The notes below the pieces were generated by a model, which was not told where the DNA came from, searched no databases, and saw only the letters and a program-made list of their open reading frames with translations. Below are positions 34,601 through 42,448 of a DNA stretch of 64,000 nt, piece after piece. The DNA comes from Roseateles sp. DAIF2 (GTDB lineage Bacteria > Pseudomonadota > Gammaproteobacteria > Burkholderiales > Burkholderiaceae_C): NCBI RefSeq assembly GCF_015624425.1, contig NZ_CP049919.1, positions 372,001-436,000 of the forward strand, read 5' to 3'. The first letter of the stretch is position 1; each line of letters starts with the position of its first letter. A program made the translations under genes and the position numbers.

Positions 34601-34907
34601 GATCGGTGGGGCTCCCGAGGTCCCTGCCGGGACCCTCTGCATGCATGGATGTTGTTCGACGCCGGCCGACAAGGACCGACGGAGACCAGCAAACAGCCCT
34701 GGACCGGGTCGCGCGCTCGCAGTTGCCTACACGCGCGATGTTGCTGGCGTATGCATGATGGGTAGCCCCGCCGCAAGCCGACAATTCCTTGTTGTCGGTG
34801 TTGCATGTGGCGCGGTTATGGATGGCCGGGAACATCGATGCCATCGGGGTTCCCGGCCGCCGCGCAGCCCGTGCGCGCGGCTTAGGTGTTTGTGCCGATG
34901 GCCCGAA
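34601..34907. other. 307-bp intergenic region upstream of the large TonB receptor
   Basis: Holds the leader of the receptor gene. A hairpin CCGACAA-N7-TTGTCGG sits at 34778-34798, 180 bp upstream of the start. No TGGT-ACCA operator or Fur box was seen, and no gene is supported. Confidence 0.45.
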
Positions 34908-35777
34908 TCAGAAGCGTGAGGTGTAGGGCTGCGGCGCGCTGCCGTTCGCCGCCTTGCCCGACATCACCATGCCGCCCGGCGTGGTCGCCACGTCCAGCAG
35001 CGCCGCGGTCTCGGCGTCGAGCTGGCCGTCGTAGCGCGCGGGGCGGTACTTCATCTGGAAGGTGACGATGGTTTCCTGCGTCAGCTGGTCCGGCTGGCCA
35101 TGGCGTGGCACGTTGTAGCCGATGCGGGCCAGGCGCTCCTGGGCCCAGGCGATATCGGGCGGCTGCAGGGTGAAGGCCGGGATCTTCGCGGCCACCTGGG
35201 CCGCGTCGGGCCAGCCGATCAGGCCGGCATCGGCGAACTGCTTCCAGGGGAAGGCGGGACCCGGGTCCTGCTTGCGGCCCGGCGCGATGTCGGCGTGGCC
35301 GATGATGCGCTCGGGCTTGATGTTGTGGCGCGCGACGATGTCCTTGCTGAGCTTGATCACCTCGTCGATCTGCTTCTGCGAGAAGGGCGCGTAGACCCGG
35401 CCCTGCGGCGTGTCGGTGTAGCCGGGGTTGACGATCTCGATGCCGATCGAGCTGGAGTTCAGGTTGGTGTGGCCGGCCCAGAAGCTGGCGCCGGCATGCC
35501 AGGCGCGGCGGTTCTCGTCGACCAGGCGATAAACGGTGGGCGGCTCGTCGCGCACCAGGTAATGGCTGGAGACCATGCCGCCGCTGGTCAGCACCTTCAG
35601 CGACTTCTCGTAGTCCAGCACCGTGTAGTGCAGCACCAGGAACAGCGCGCGGCTGTCCTGGTTGGCCGAGGTGTAGCTGGTGTCGATGCGCAGCGGCGCG
35701 TCGGGGCCGGTGGCGCAGGCGCTCAGCAGGGCCGCGAGCGCCAGGGGGGTCAGCAGTTTCTTGTTGATGATCATCAT
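34908..35777 (-). CDS. N-acetylmuramoyl-L-alanine amidase, outer-membrane lipoprotein (AmiD-like)
   Basis: A 289-residue Amidase_2 protein. Lipobox LSAC (Cys21) makes it a lipoprotein. The amidase domain shows zinc/catalytic elements FLVLHYTV (His50), SSIGIEIVNPG, and HADIAPGRKQDPGPAFPW. A C-terminal peptidoglycan-binding type domain (AQERLARIGYN to the end) follows, the same layout and length class as E. coli AmiD. It cuts the MurNAc-L-Ala bond in murein and anhydro-muropeptides in the periplasm, releasing stem peptide and amino sugar. The ATG pair at 35777 is used. It is 8 bp after the BadF-type kinase gene, so both are one operon. Confidence 0.92.
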   Translation of the reverse strand: MMIINKKLLTPLALAALLSACATGPDAPLRIDTSYTSANQDSRALFLVLHYTVLDYEKSLKVLTSGGMVSSHYLVRDEPPTVYRLVDENRRAWHAGASFWAGHTNLNSSSIGIEIVNPGYTDTPQGRVYAPFSQKQIDEVIKLSKDIVARHNIKPERIIGHADIAPGRKQDPGPAFPWKQFADAGLIGWPDAAQVAAKIPAFTLQPPDIAWAQERLARIGYNVPRHGQPDQLTQETIVTFQMKYRPARYDGQLDAETAALLDVATTPGGMVMSGKAANGSAPQPYTSRF

Positions 35778-35785
35778 CGTCGTCG

Positions 35786-36718
35786 TTACAAGCGGGCCGC
35801 CAGCTGCGCGGCGGTGAGATGGGGTTCCAGATGGGTGACGGTCAGCGCGGTGCCGGTGGGCAGGGCGGCGCGCAGCCCCTGCGGGATCAGCGGATGCAGC
35901 TGCAGCGCGCGGCCGGCGGCCACCACCGGACGCGCACCATACCGCTTCAGCAGCGCCAGCGCCAGTCGCGCCAGTTCGGCGCCGGCGCGCTGCAGCAGGG
36001 CGCGGGCGTCCGGGTCGGCATCCGCCTCGGCTGCGGCGGCCACCGCCAGCGCCAGCCGGCCCATCGCGCCGCGCTCGCCGGCATAGACGAAGGTGCGGGT
36101 CTGGGCCCAGTCGGCGCCGCCCAGGGCCTCGAACAGGCGCCGCGCCAGCGCGGACTCGCGCCAGGCGCCGGGCGCCTCGTCCTCGCGGCGCCACACCAGG
36201 GCCAGCGCCTCGCGCGCGATCCAGAAGCCGCTGCCCTCGTCGCCCAGCAGCGCGCCGCGCCCGCCGGCGCGCTGCATGCGGCCCTCGGCGTCGATGAAGG
36301 CGGCGATCGCGCCGGTGCCGGCATAGAGCAGGTAGCCCTCGCCCGGCGCGAAGGCGCTGCGGTAGGCGATGTCCATGTCGCTGCCGACGAACATGCGCGC
36401 CGGCTGCAGGCCCAGGGCCTGCGACAGGATGTCCTTGAGCTGCAGCGCGGCCGGGCCGTTGGCCTCGCCGACGCCGGTGACGCCGGCATACAGGCCGGCG
36501 GGCCGGCCATGCGGCAGCACCGCGAAGGCGAGCTGGTGCGCGGTCTGGGCCAGCGCGACGCGGCCCTGGGTACCGGCCAGCTGCAGGCCGCTGAGCCCGG
36601 CCACATGGCCCTGCGCCACCGTGCGGCCGGCGGCATCGGCGAGGGCCCAGCGGGTCTGGGTGCCGCCGGCATCCAGGCCGAGGCCCAGCGGCGGGGCGAG
36701 AGAAGGGGAGACTGACAT
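35786..36718 (-). CDS. BadF/BadG-type N-acetyl amino-sugar kinase
   Basis: A 310-residue ASKHA-fold kinase. The phosphate-1 loop LGLGLDAGGTQTRWAL contains Asp16; YAGTGAIAAF and RGALLGDEGSGFWIAR are the characteristic GlcNAc-kinase blocks. Known relatives are NagK and clostridial MurK, which phosphorylates both GlcNAc and MurNAc. Linked with an amidase that frees amino sugars and, elsewhere in the window, with a MurQ etherase acting on MurNAc 6-phosphate, a MurK-like role is attractive, but GlcNAc kinase is equally possible. It is the first gene of the kinase-amidase operon. Confidence 0.88.
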   Translation of the reverse strand: MSVSPSLAPPLGLGLDAGGTQTRWALADAAGRTVAQGHVAGLSGLQLAGTQGRVALAQTAHQLAFAVLPHGRPAGLYAGVTGVGEANGPAALQLKDILSQALGLQPARMFVGSDMDIAYRSAFAPGEGYLLYAGTGAIAAFIDAEGRMQRAGGRGALLGDEGSGFWIAREALALVWRREDEAPGAWRESALARRLFEALGGADWAQTRTFVYAGERGAMGRLALAVAAAAEADADPDARALLQRAGAELARLALALLKRYGARPVVAAGRALQLHPLIPQGLRAALPTGTALTVTHLEPHLTAAQLAARL

Positions 36719-36817
36719 GGGACGGCTCAGCTTAGGGGCAGCGCGCGATGCCGGCCAATGTCAATGCCGGCGCCGGGCATAACCTGTGTCAATGACCGGT
36801 GGCGCGGGCGGGGGGGG

Positions 36818-36832
36818 AATTCAAAAGCAAGC
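36818..36832 (+). promoter_or_regulatory. Candidate Ada box upstream of ada
   Basis: AATTCAAAAGCAAGC, 63 bp before the ada start, resembles the E. coli ada site AATTAAAGCGCAAG. Methylated Ada binds such sites to induce its own operon. The match is partial and by eye. Confidence 0.45.
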
Positions 36833-36894
36833 AGCGGGATGCCCCGCCCGGGCTCGGGGCCTAGATTTCGTTCATCATGCAACGGAGCGATGCC

Positions 36895-37971
36895 ATGAAC
36901 ATGACAAGCAAGACCGAAACCCGCGCCCTCGCCACCGCCGCCGACCCGCGCTGGGCGGCGGTGCGCGCGCGCGACGCCAGCGCCGACGGCCAGTTTTTCT
37001 ACTCGGTGCGCAGCACCGGCGTCTACTGCAAGCCCTCCTGCGGCGCCCGCGCGGCGCGGCCGGAGAATGTGGCCTTCCATGCCAGCGCGGCTGCGGCCGA
37101 GGCGGCGGGCTTTCGCCCCTGCCGGCGCTGCCGGCCCGACCAGCCGCCGCGCGCGCAGCGCCAGGCCGCGCTGGTGGCCGAGCTGTGCCGCTTCATCGAG
37201 GCCAGCGAGACGCCGCCGGCGCTGGCGATCCTGGCCGAGCGCGCGGGCCTGAGCCCGCATCATCTGCACCGCCTGTTCAAGGCCCAGACCGGCCTGACGC
37301 CGCGGGCCTATGCCGAGGCGCACCGGGCGCGGCGCCTGCGCGCCCAGCTGCCGGCCGCCGACAGCGTCACCGCGGCGGCCTACGAGGCCGGCTTCAATGC
37401 CAGCAGCCGCTTCTATGCCCGGGCCGAGGGCCTGCTGGGCATGGCGCCGCGGCGCTACCGCGACGGCGGCGCCCAGGCCGAGATCCGCTTCGCGATCGGG
37501 CAATGCGCGCTGGGCGCGATCCTGGTGGCGCAGAGCGGCCGGGGCCTGTGCGCGATCAGCCTGGGCGAAGACCCGGAGGCCCTGCTGCGCGAGCTGCAGG
37601 ACCAGTTCCCGAAGGCGCGGCTGATCGGCGGCGACGCCGAGTTCGAGCGCCTGGTGGCGCGGGTGGTCGGCTTCGTCGAGGCGCCGGGCCTGGGCCTGGA
37701 CCTGCCGCTGGACGTGCGCGGCACGGCCTTCCAGCAGCGCGTCTGGCAGGCCCTGCGCGAGATCCCGCCGGGCCGCACCGCCAGCTATGCCGAGATCGCC
37801 GAGCGCATCGGCGCGCCGGCCGCGGTGCGCGCGGTCGCCGGCGCCTGCGCGGCGAACCGGCTGGCGGTGGCCATCCCCTGCCATCGCGTGCTGCGCCAGG
37901 ACGGCAGCCTGTCGGGCTACCGCTGGGGTGTCGATCGCAAGCAGGCCTTGTTGGACCGGGAGCGCGGATGA
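36895..37971 (+). CDS. ada: Bifunctional Ada: transcriptional activator and O6-methylguanine-DNA methyltransferase
   Basis: A 358-residue full-length Ada. The N-terminal zinc domain has Cys45, Cys49, Cys76 and Cys79 (TGVYCKPSCGA; FRPCRRCRP), Cys45 being the methylphosphotriester acceptor. An AraC HTH follows (LAERAGLSPHHLHRLF, PRAYAEAHRARRL), then the Ogt-like domain with AIPCHRVLRQDG (acceptor Cys329). Ada repairs alkylated DNA and, once methylated, switches on the adaptive response. The ATG at 36895 follows a GGAG site at a 7-nt gap. Its stop overlaps the 2OG oxygenase start by ATGA, and alkB follows, forming a three-gene alkylation operon. Confidence 0.96.
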   Translation: MNMTSKTETRALATAADPRWAAVRARDASADGQFFYSVRSTGVYCKPSCGARAARPENVAFHASAAAAEAAGFRPCRRCRPDQPPRAQRQAALVAELCRFIEASETPPALAILAERAGLSPHHLHRLFKAQTGLTPRAYAEAHRARRLRAQLPAADSVTAAAYEAGFNASSRFYARAEGLLGMAPRRYRDGGAQAEIRFAIGQCALGAILVAQSGRGLCAISLGEDPEALLRELQDQFPKARLIGGDAEFERLVARVVGFVEAPGLGLDLPLDVRGTAFQQRVWQALREIPPGRTASYAEIAERIGAPAAVRAVAGACAANRLAVAIPCHRVLRQDGSLSGYRWGVDRKQALLDRERG

Positions 37972-38660
37972 AGCCGGTGGTGGATTGGACGCGGGCCGAG
38001 GCGGAGCTGGACCAGCGCGGCTGCGCGCTGCTGCCCGGTTTTCTGGACGCGGCCGACTGCGCGGAGCTGGCGGCGTTGTACGAGCGGCCGGCGCTGTTTC
38101 GCAGCAAGGTGATCATGCAGCGCCATGGCTATGGCCAGGGCGAGTATCAGTACTTCGCCTATCCGCTGCCCGTGCCGATTGCGGCGCTGCGCTCGGCGCT
38201 GTACCCGCCGCTGGTGCCGATCGCGAACCGCTGGCAGCAGGCCCTGGGTCTGCCGGGGCGCTTCCCGGCCGAGCATGAGGACTTCATCGCGCAATGCCAT
38301 GCGGCCGGCCAGCGGCGCCCGACGCCGCTGCTGCTGCGCTACCGCGAGGGCGACTACAACTGCCTGCATCAGGACCTCTACGGCGAGCAGGTGTTCCCGC
38401 TGCAGATCGCGGTGCTGCTGTCGCAGCCGGGCGAGGATTTCGAGGGCGGCGAGTTCGTGCTGACCGAGCAGCGCCCGCGCATGCAGTCGCGGCCCGAGGT
38501 GGTGCCGCTGCGGCGCGGCGACGCGGTGCTGTTCGCGGTCAACCAGCGCCCGGTGACGGGAACGCGCGGCATCTACCGGGTGGCGATGCGCCATGGCGTC
38601 AGCCGCCTGCGCGCCGGCCGGCGCCATACCCTCGGCATCATCTTCCACGATGCGGCATGA
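37968..38660 (+). CDS. 2OG-Fe(II) oxygenase (middle gene of the ada operon)
   Basis: A 230-residue dioxygenase. CLHQDLYGEQVFPL holds the HxD iron pair, EGGEFVLTEQRPR the jelly-roll turn, and the late block (FHDAA region with RRHTLGII) the distal His/Arg for 2-oxoglutarate. It is not AlkB itself but a prolyl-4-hydroxylase-type relative that recurs between ada and alkB in related bacteria (recollection, not checked). Overlapping starts on both sides (ATGA) show translational coupling, so a role in alkylation damage repair is likely although its substrate is unknown. Confidence 0.88.
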   Translation: MKPVVDWTRAEAELDQRGCALLPGFLDAADCAELAALYERPALFRSKVIMQRHGYGQGEYQYFAYPLPVPIAALRSALYPPLVPIANRWQQALGLPGRFPAEHEDFIAQCHAAGQRRPTPLLLRYREGDYNCLHQDLYGEQVFPLQIAVLLSQPGEDFEGGEFVLTEQRPRMQSRPEVVPLRRGDAVLFAVNQRPVTGTRGIYRVAMRHGVSRLRAGRRHTLGIIFHDAA

Positions 38661-39304
38661 GCCAGAGCGAGCTGTTCGCCCCCGAGGCCGGTGCCCGGCA
38701 AGACCTGGCCCCGGGCGCCTTCCTGCTGCCCGGCTATGCGCTGGACGAGGCCGAGGGCCTGCTGACCGCCGCGGAGGCCGTCTATGCGGCCGCGCCGCCG
38801 CGGCGCTGGCTGACGCCGGGCGGGCGGCGCATGGCGGTGGCGATGAGCAATTGCGGCGAGCTGGGCTGGATCAGCGACGAGCATGGCTACCGCTATGGCG
38901 CGCTGGACCCCGACAGCGGCCACCCCTGGCCGGCGATGGACCCGCGGCTGCGCGGGCTGGCCGGCCGCGCCGCGGCGGCCTGCGGCTTTGCGGACTTCCG
39001 GCCCGATGCCTGTCTGCTCAACCGCTACGAGCCGGGCACGCGGCTGTCGCTGCACCAGGACAAGGACGAGCTGGACTATGGCCAGCCCATCGTCTCGGTC
39101 TCGCTGGGCCTGCCGGCGATCTTCCTGTTCGGCGGGCTGCGGCGCGCCGATGCCTGCCTGCGCCTGGCGCTGCGCCACGGCGATGTGCTGGTCTGGGGCG
39201 GGCCGGCGCGGCTGCGTTATCACGGCGTGGCGCCGCTGGCGGCGGGCGCGCATGAGCGCCTCGGGGCGCTGCGCCTGAACCTCACATTCCGCAAGGCCGG
39301 CTAG
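38657..39304 (+). CDS. alkB: AlkB-type DNA/RNA dealkylating dioxygenase
   Basis: A 215-residue AlkB. Evidence: the nucleotide-lid region PRRWLTPGGRRMAVAMSNCG (E. coli-type), NRYEPGTRLSLHQDKDE with the HxD iron pair, VSVSLGLPAIFLFGG, and the terminal RLNLTFRKAG, matching the RxNxTFR signature that binds 2-oxoglutarate and iron. It oxidatively removes 1-methyladenine and 3-methylcytosine lesions. Start overlaps the stop of the preceding oxygenase gene (ATGA). Confidence 0.96.
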   Translation: MSQSELFAPEAGARQDLAPGAFLLPGYALDEAEGLLTAAEAVYAAAPPRRWLTPGGRRMAVAMSNCGELGWISDEHGYRYGALDPDSGHPWPAMDPRLRGLAGRAAAACGFADFRPDACLLNRYEPGTRLSLHQDKDELDYGQPIVSVSLGLPAIFLFGGLRRADACLRLALRHGDVLVWGGPARLRYHGVAPLAAGAHERLGALRLNLTFRKAG

Positions 39305-39319
39305 CCGATTTGGCTTAGG

Positions 39320-40138
39320 ATGGGCCGCATGCTTGTCGTGATGCGGCGACCGCTCCTGCTGGCCCTGTTGTCGACCCCGGCCCTGCGGCCGCTCGGGGCG
39401 CAGCCGGCGACCACGCTCGCGGTGCTGGCCGAGGCCTTCCCGCCGCTGCAGTACGAGACGCCGGAGGGCCTGCCCAGCGGCTATGTCCATGCCTTCGTGC
39501 AGGAGCTGCTGGCGCTGGCGGCGCGCGAGCAGCCGGCGCTGGGCGCGCGGCCCCTGCAGTTCGTGCCGCTCAAGCGCGCGCTGGCCCAGGCCCAGGCGGA
39601 ACCCCATGTGCTGCTGCTCAGCGTGGCCCGCACGCCGGAGCGCGAGGAGCAGCTGCAGTGGCTGCGCGAGGTGGCGCCGTACCGGCTCTGGCTTTATCGG
39701 CATCGCAGCGCGACGACGCCGGCGCCGCGCAGCCTGGCCGAGCTGAAGGGGCGCAACCTGCGCTTCGGCGTGCAGGACCAGAGCAACTTCGAGGCCTGGC
39801 TGCGCCGCCAGGGCATCGCCCAGGGCAGCGACAACAGCCGCATCGAGGTGGTGCGCCAGAACGCGCTGAACCTGCGCAAGGCGCAGCTGCAGCGCATCGA
39901 CCTGTTCGCCCATCCGGAGATCAGCCTGGCCTACCGGGCGCGCGAGCAGGGCTTGAACCCCGAGGAGTTCGAGGCCGTGCTGCCGATCCCGGAGCTGAGC
40001 CTGCCACTGTGGCTGGCCTGCAGCCGCGGCATGGAGCCGCCCCTGGTCCAGGCGCTGCTGCGCGCCGCGGACGGCCTGATCGCCGCCGGCCGCCTGGAGG
40101 CGCTGCGACGCCAGCATGGCCTGCCGGCCGCGCGTTGA
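39320..40138 (+). CDS. Periplasmic solute-binding protein (SBP type 3-like)
   Basis: A 272-residue secreted protein. After the signal peptide (PLLLALLSTPALRPLGAQ) comes a solute-binding domain with TLAVLAEAFPPLQYETPEG, VPLKRALAQAQAEPHVLL and the second lobe SLAELKGRNLRFGVQDQSNFE. It resembles the binding protein at 27227 in length and opening motif but is clearly a different paralogue. No transporter partner is adjacent. Starts at 39320, 39329 or 39341 are possible; the longest is given. It follows alkB by 15 bp but is functionally unrelated. Confidence 0.8.
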   Translation: MGRMLVVMRRPLLLALLSTPALRPLGAQPATTLAVLAEAFPPLQYETPEGLPSGYVHAFVQELLALAAREQPALGARPLQFVPLKRALAQAQAEPHVLLLSVARTPEREEQLQWLREVAPYRLWLYRHRSATTPAPRSLAELKGRNLRFGVQDQSNFEAWLRRQGIAQGSDNSRIEVVRQNALNLRKAQLQRIDLFAHPEISLAYRAREQGLNPEEFEAVLPIPELSLPLWLACSRGMEPPLVQALLRAADGLIAAGRLEALRRQHGLPAAR

Positions 40139-40319
40139 TGCCGCCGTGCGCATGTCGCGCAAACGGGGTCCGCGCTGCTTCTAGACTCGCGCCCCTTGTC
40201 GGCAGTTGCTGGCGGAACTTAAGCGGCGGCCCGATGCGGTCGCCCTGACCACACAAGAACACCAGCCTTGAGGGAGGGTCGTCGCGCCGGCAGCCGCTGC
40301 CGGTCGCGCCGGCCGGGCC

Positions 40320-40700
40320 GTGCGCGCGTCCGAGATCTACCGTTACCCCGTCCAGACATCGTCCTTTGGCACCGACCCGCTGCGCGAACGCCGCCGGGTG
40401 GTGCAGGAGGAATTCGCCGCCGGCGCCACGCCGCCGGTGCGGCTGGACACGACCAGCTTCACCTCCTCGCCGCTGCAGGACTTCATCGACGAGGCGCAGC
40501 ACGACGTCTACTACGGCCTGAAGCCGCTGGGCCAGCTGGCCGAGTCGGTCAAGGCGGTGCACACGCCCGCCTACTCGCGCGGCCAGTACACCTTGTACGA
40601 GGGCGATGGCCTGCGGGTGCGGGTCGAGCTGGGGCCGCTGATGTGGCAGCACACCGAGCGCGGCGGCACGATCGGCGGCCTGGTCGACACCTTTGCCTGA
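40320..40700 (+). CDS. Hypothetical small protein
   Basis: A 126-residue frame from a GTG, with no recognised domain. Composition and codon pattern look like real coding sequence (SEIYRYPVQTSSFGTDPLRE, DDEAQ-type acidic helices, GLKPLGQLAESV). It has no signal peptide or membrane segment. The stop directly abuts that of the convergent GlxA-type regulator. No strong ribosome site precedes the GTG, so the start is uncertain. Confidence 0.5.
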   Translation: MRASEIYRYPVQTSSFGTDPLRERRRVVQEEFAAGATPPVRLDTTSFTSSPLQDFIDEAQHDVYYGLKPLGQLAESVKAVHTPAYSRGQYTLYEGDGLRVRVELGPLMWQHTERGGTIGGLVDTFA

Positions 40701-41681
40701 TCAGGCGCGGTACTGGCGCCGGTAGGCGCTGGGCGCCAGGCCGAGTCGGGCCTGAAAATGCTGGCGCAGCGACAGGGCCGAGCCGAAGCCGGCCTGCGCG
40801 GCGATGCGCTCGACCGGGCGGTCGCTGGTTTCCAGCAGGCGCCGGGCGCGCGCCAGGCGCTGCTCCAGCAGCCAATGCTGCACCGTGGTGCCGGTGGCCT
40901 GGCGGAACTGGCGGGTGAAGCTGCGCCGGCTCATCAGCGCGCGCGCCGCCAGCTGGTCCAGGCTCAGGCGCTGGTCCAGATGCCGGCCCATCCATTCCAG
41001 CAGCTGCTGCAGGCGCTGCTCGCCGGCGCTGACCGGCAACGGTTGCTCGACGAACTGGGCCTGGCCGCCGCTGCGGTGCGGCGCCACCACCAGGCGGCGC
41101 GCCAGCCGGTTCGCCAGCTCGGCGCCGCAGCGCTGGCGCAGCAGGTGCAGGCAGCAGTCCAGCGCGGCGGCGGTGCCGGCCGAGGTCAGCAGCCCCTCGT
41201 CCTCCACATACAGCGCATCGGCCTCCAATTGCACCGCGGGATGGCGGGCGGCGAACTCGGCCGCGGCCATCCAGTGGGTGGTGGCGCGCCGGCCATCCAG
41301 CAGGCCGGCCTCGGCCAGCACGAAGGCGCCCAGGCACAGCGCGACCAGCTGCGCGCCGCGCGCGCGGACGCGGCGCAGCGCCTGCAGCAGCGCGGGCGGC
41401 GCTGGCGGCAGATGGTCGGGCCAGGCCGGCACGATCACGATGTCGGCCCGCTGCAGCGCGGCCAGGCCGGCCTGCGGCGTGATGCCGAAGCCGCTGGAGC
41501 AATGCAGGGTGCCGGTCTGCAGGCCGCAGACGGTCAGCTCGAAGCGCGGCAGGCCCAGCGCGCTGCGGTCCTCGCCGAACACCAGGCAGGGCACGGCCAG
41601 GTGGAAGGCGCTGATGCCCTCGAAGGCGAGCACGGCGATGCGCAGCGGGGCGGTTTCGGAATCGGTCTTCTTCTTGCTCAT
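40701..41681 (-). CDS. GlxA-family transcriptional regulator (DJ-1/PfpI + AraC HTH)
   Basis: A 326-residue regulator. Residues about 12-180 form a DJ-1/PfpI domain (IAVLAFEGISAFHLAVPCLVF, nucleophile-elbow-like ALCLGAFVLAEAGLLDG, ATTHW), followed by two AraC helix-turn-helix motifs (LSLDQLAARALMSRRSFTRQF; VERIAAQAGFGSALSLRQHF). Related proteins control amidase, arginine or nicotinate catabolism genes. It is divergent from an isochorismatase-type hydrolase 97 bp away, the usual arrangement for its target. Confidence 0.92.
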   Translation of the reverse strand: MSKKKTDSETAPLRIAVLAFEGISAFHLAVPCLVFGEDRSALGLPRFELTVCGLQTGTLHCSSGFGITPQAGLAALQRADIVIVPAWPDHLPPAPPALLQALRRVRARGAQLVALCLGAFVLAEAGLLDGRRATTHWMAAAEFAARHPAVQLEADALYVEDEGLLTSAGTAAALDCCLHLLRQRCGAELANRLARRLVVAPHRSGGQAQFVEQPLPVSAGEQRLQQLLEWMGRHLDQRLSLDQLAARALMSRRSFTRQFRQATGTTVQHWLLEQRLARARRLLETSDRPVERIAAQAGFGSALSLRQHFQARLGLAPSAYRRQYRA

Positions 41682-41778
41682 CTTGGCCCGATCCTAACGA
41701 AAGCGGTGAATCGGGCCACTGTCGCGGCGGGCCGCCCCTCGGAAGAATGAGACCATCGCAACCCTGAAGGAGCGCCCC

Positions 41779-42426
41779 ATGAGCCAAGCCACCCCGCGCC
41801 GCGCGCTGATCGTGATCGATGTGCAGAACGAGTACGACGCCGGCGGCGGCCTGCCGATCGAATACCCGCCCTTCGCGCAATCGCTGCAGCGCATCGCCGC
41901 GGCGATGGACGCGGCCCAGGCCGCCGGCGTGCCGGTGATCGTGGTGCAGCATGACGCGCCCGCGGATTCGCCGGTGTTCGCGACCGGCTCGCGCGGCTGG
42001 CAGCTGCACGAGGTGGTGGCGAGCCGCCCGCACCAGCACCTGATCCGCAAGACCCGTCCCAGCAGCTTCGTCGGCACCGATCTGCAGGACTGGCTGCGGG
42101 CGCAACACATCGACACGCTGACCGTCTGCGGCTACATGACCCAGCATTGCAATGCCTCGACCGCGGTGCAGGCCTCGCACCTGGGCCTGCAGGTGGAGTT
42201 CCTGGCCGATGCCAGCGGCTCGCCGTCCTACGAGAACGCGGCCGGCCGGGCCAGCGCCGAGGAGGTGCACCGCGTCTACACGGTGGTGCTGAACACCGGC
42301 TTCGCGGCGGTGCTGGACACGGCGGACTGGATCGCCGCGCTGCGCGAGGGCCGCGCAGTGGCGGGCGACAACATCGTCGCGTCCAGCCAGCGCGCACGCC
42401 GTTCGCAGGGCGCATCAGCACGCTGA
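41779..42426 (+). CDS. Isochorismatase-like cysteine hydrolase
   Basis: A 215-residue protein of the isochorismatase fold. The Asp-Lys-Cys triad is visible: Asp14 in LIVIDVQNEYD, Lys in HLIRKTRPSSF, and Cys in GYMTQHCNASTAV. With Cys present it is a nicotinamidase/amidase-type hydrolase, not an isochorismatase proper. Substrate unknown. It has an AAGGAG ribosome site and is divergent from the GlxA-type regulator, which probably controls it. Confidence 0.92.
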   Translation: MSQATPRRALIVIDVQNEYDAGGGLPIEYPPFAQSLQRIAAAMDAAQAAGVPVIVVQHDAPADSPVFATGSRGWQLHEVVASRPHQHLIRKTRPSSFVGTDLQDWLRAQHIDTLTVCGYMTQHCNASTAVQASHLGLQVEFLADASGSPSYENAAGRASAEEVHRVYTVVLNTGFAAVLDTADWIAALREGRAVAGDNIVASSQRARRSQGASAR

Positions 42427-42448
42427 ATCCGGGCCGCAGAATGCGGCG

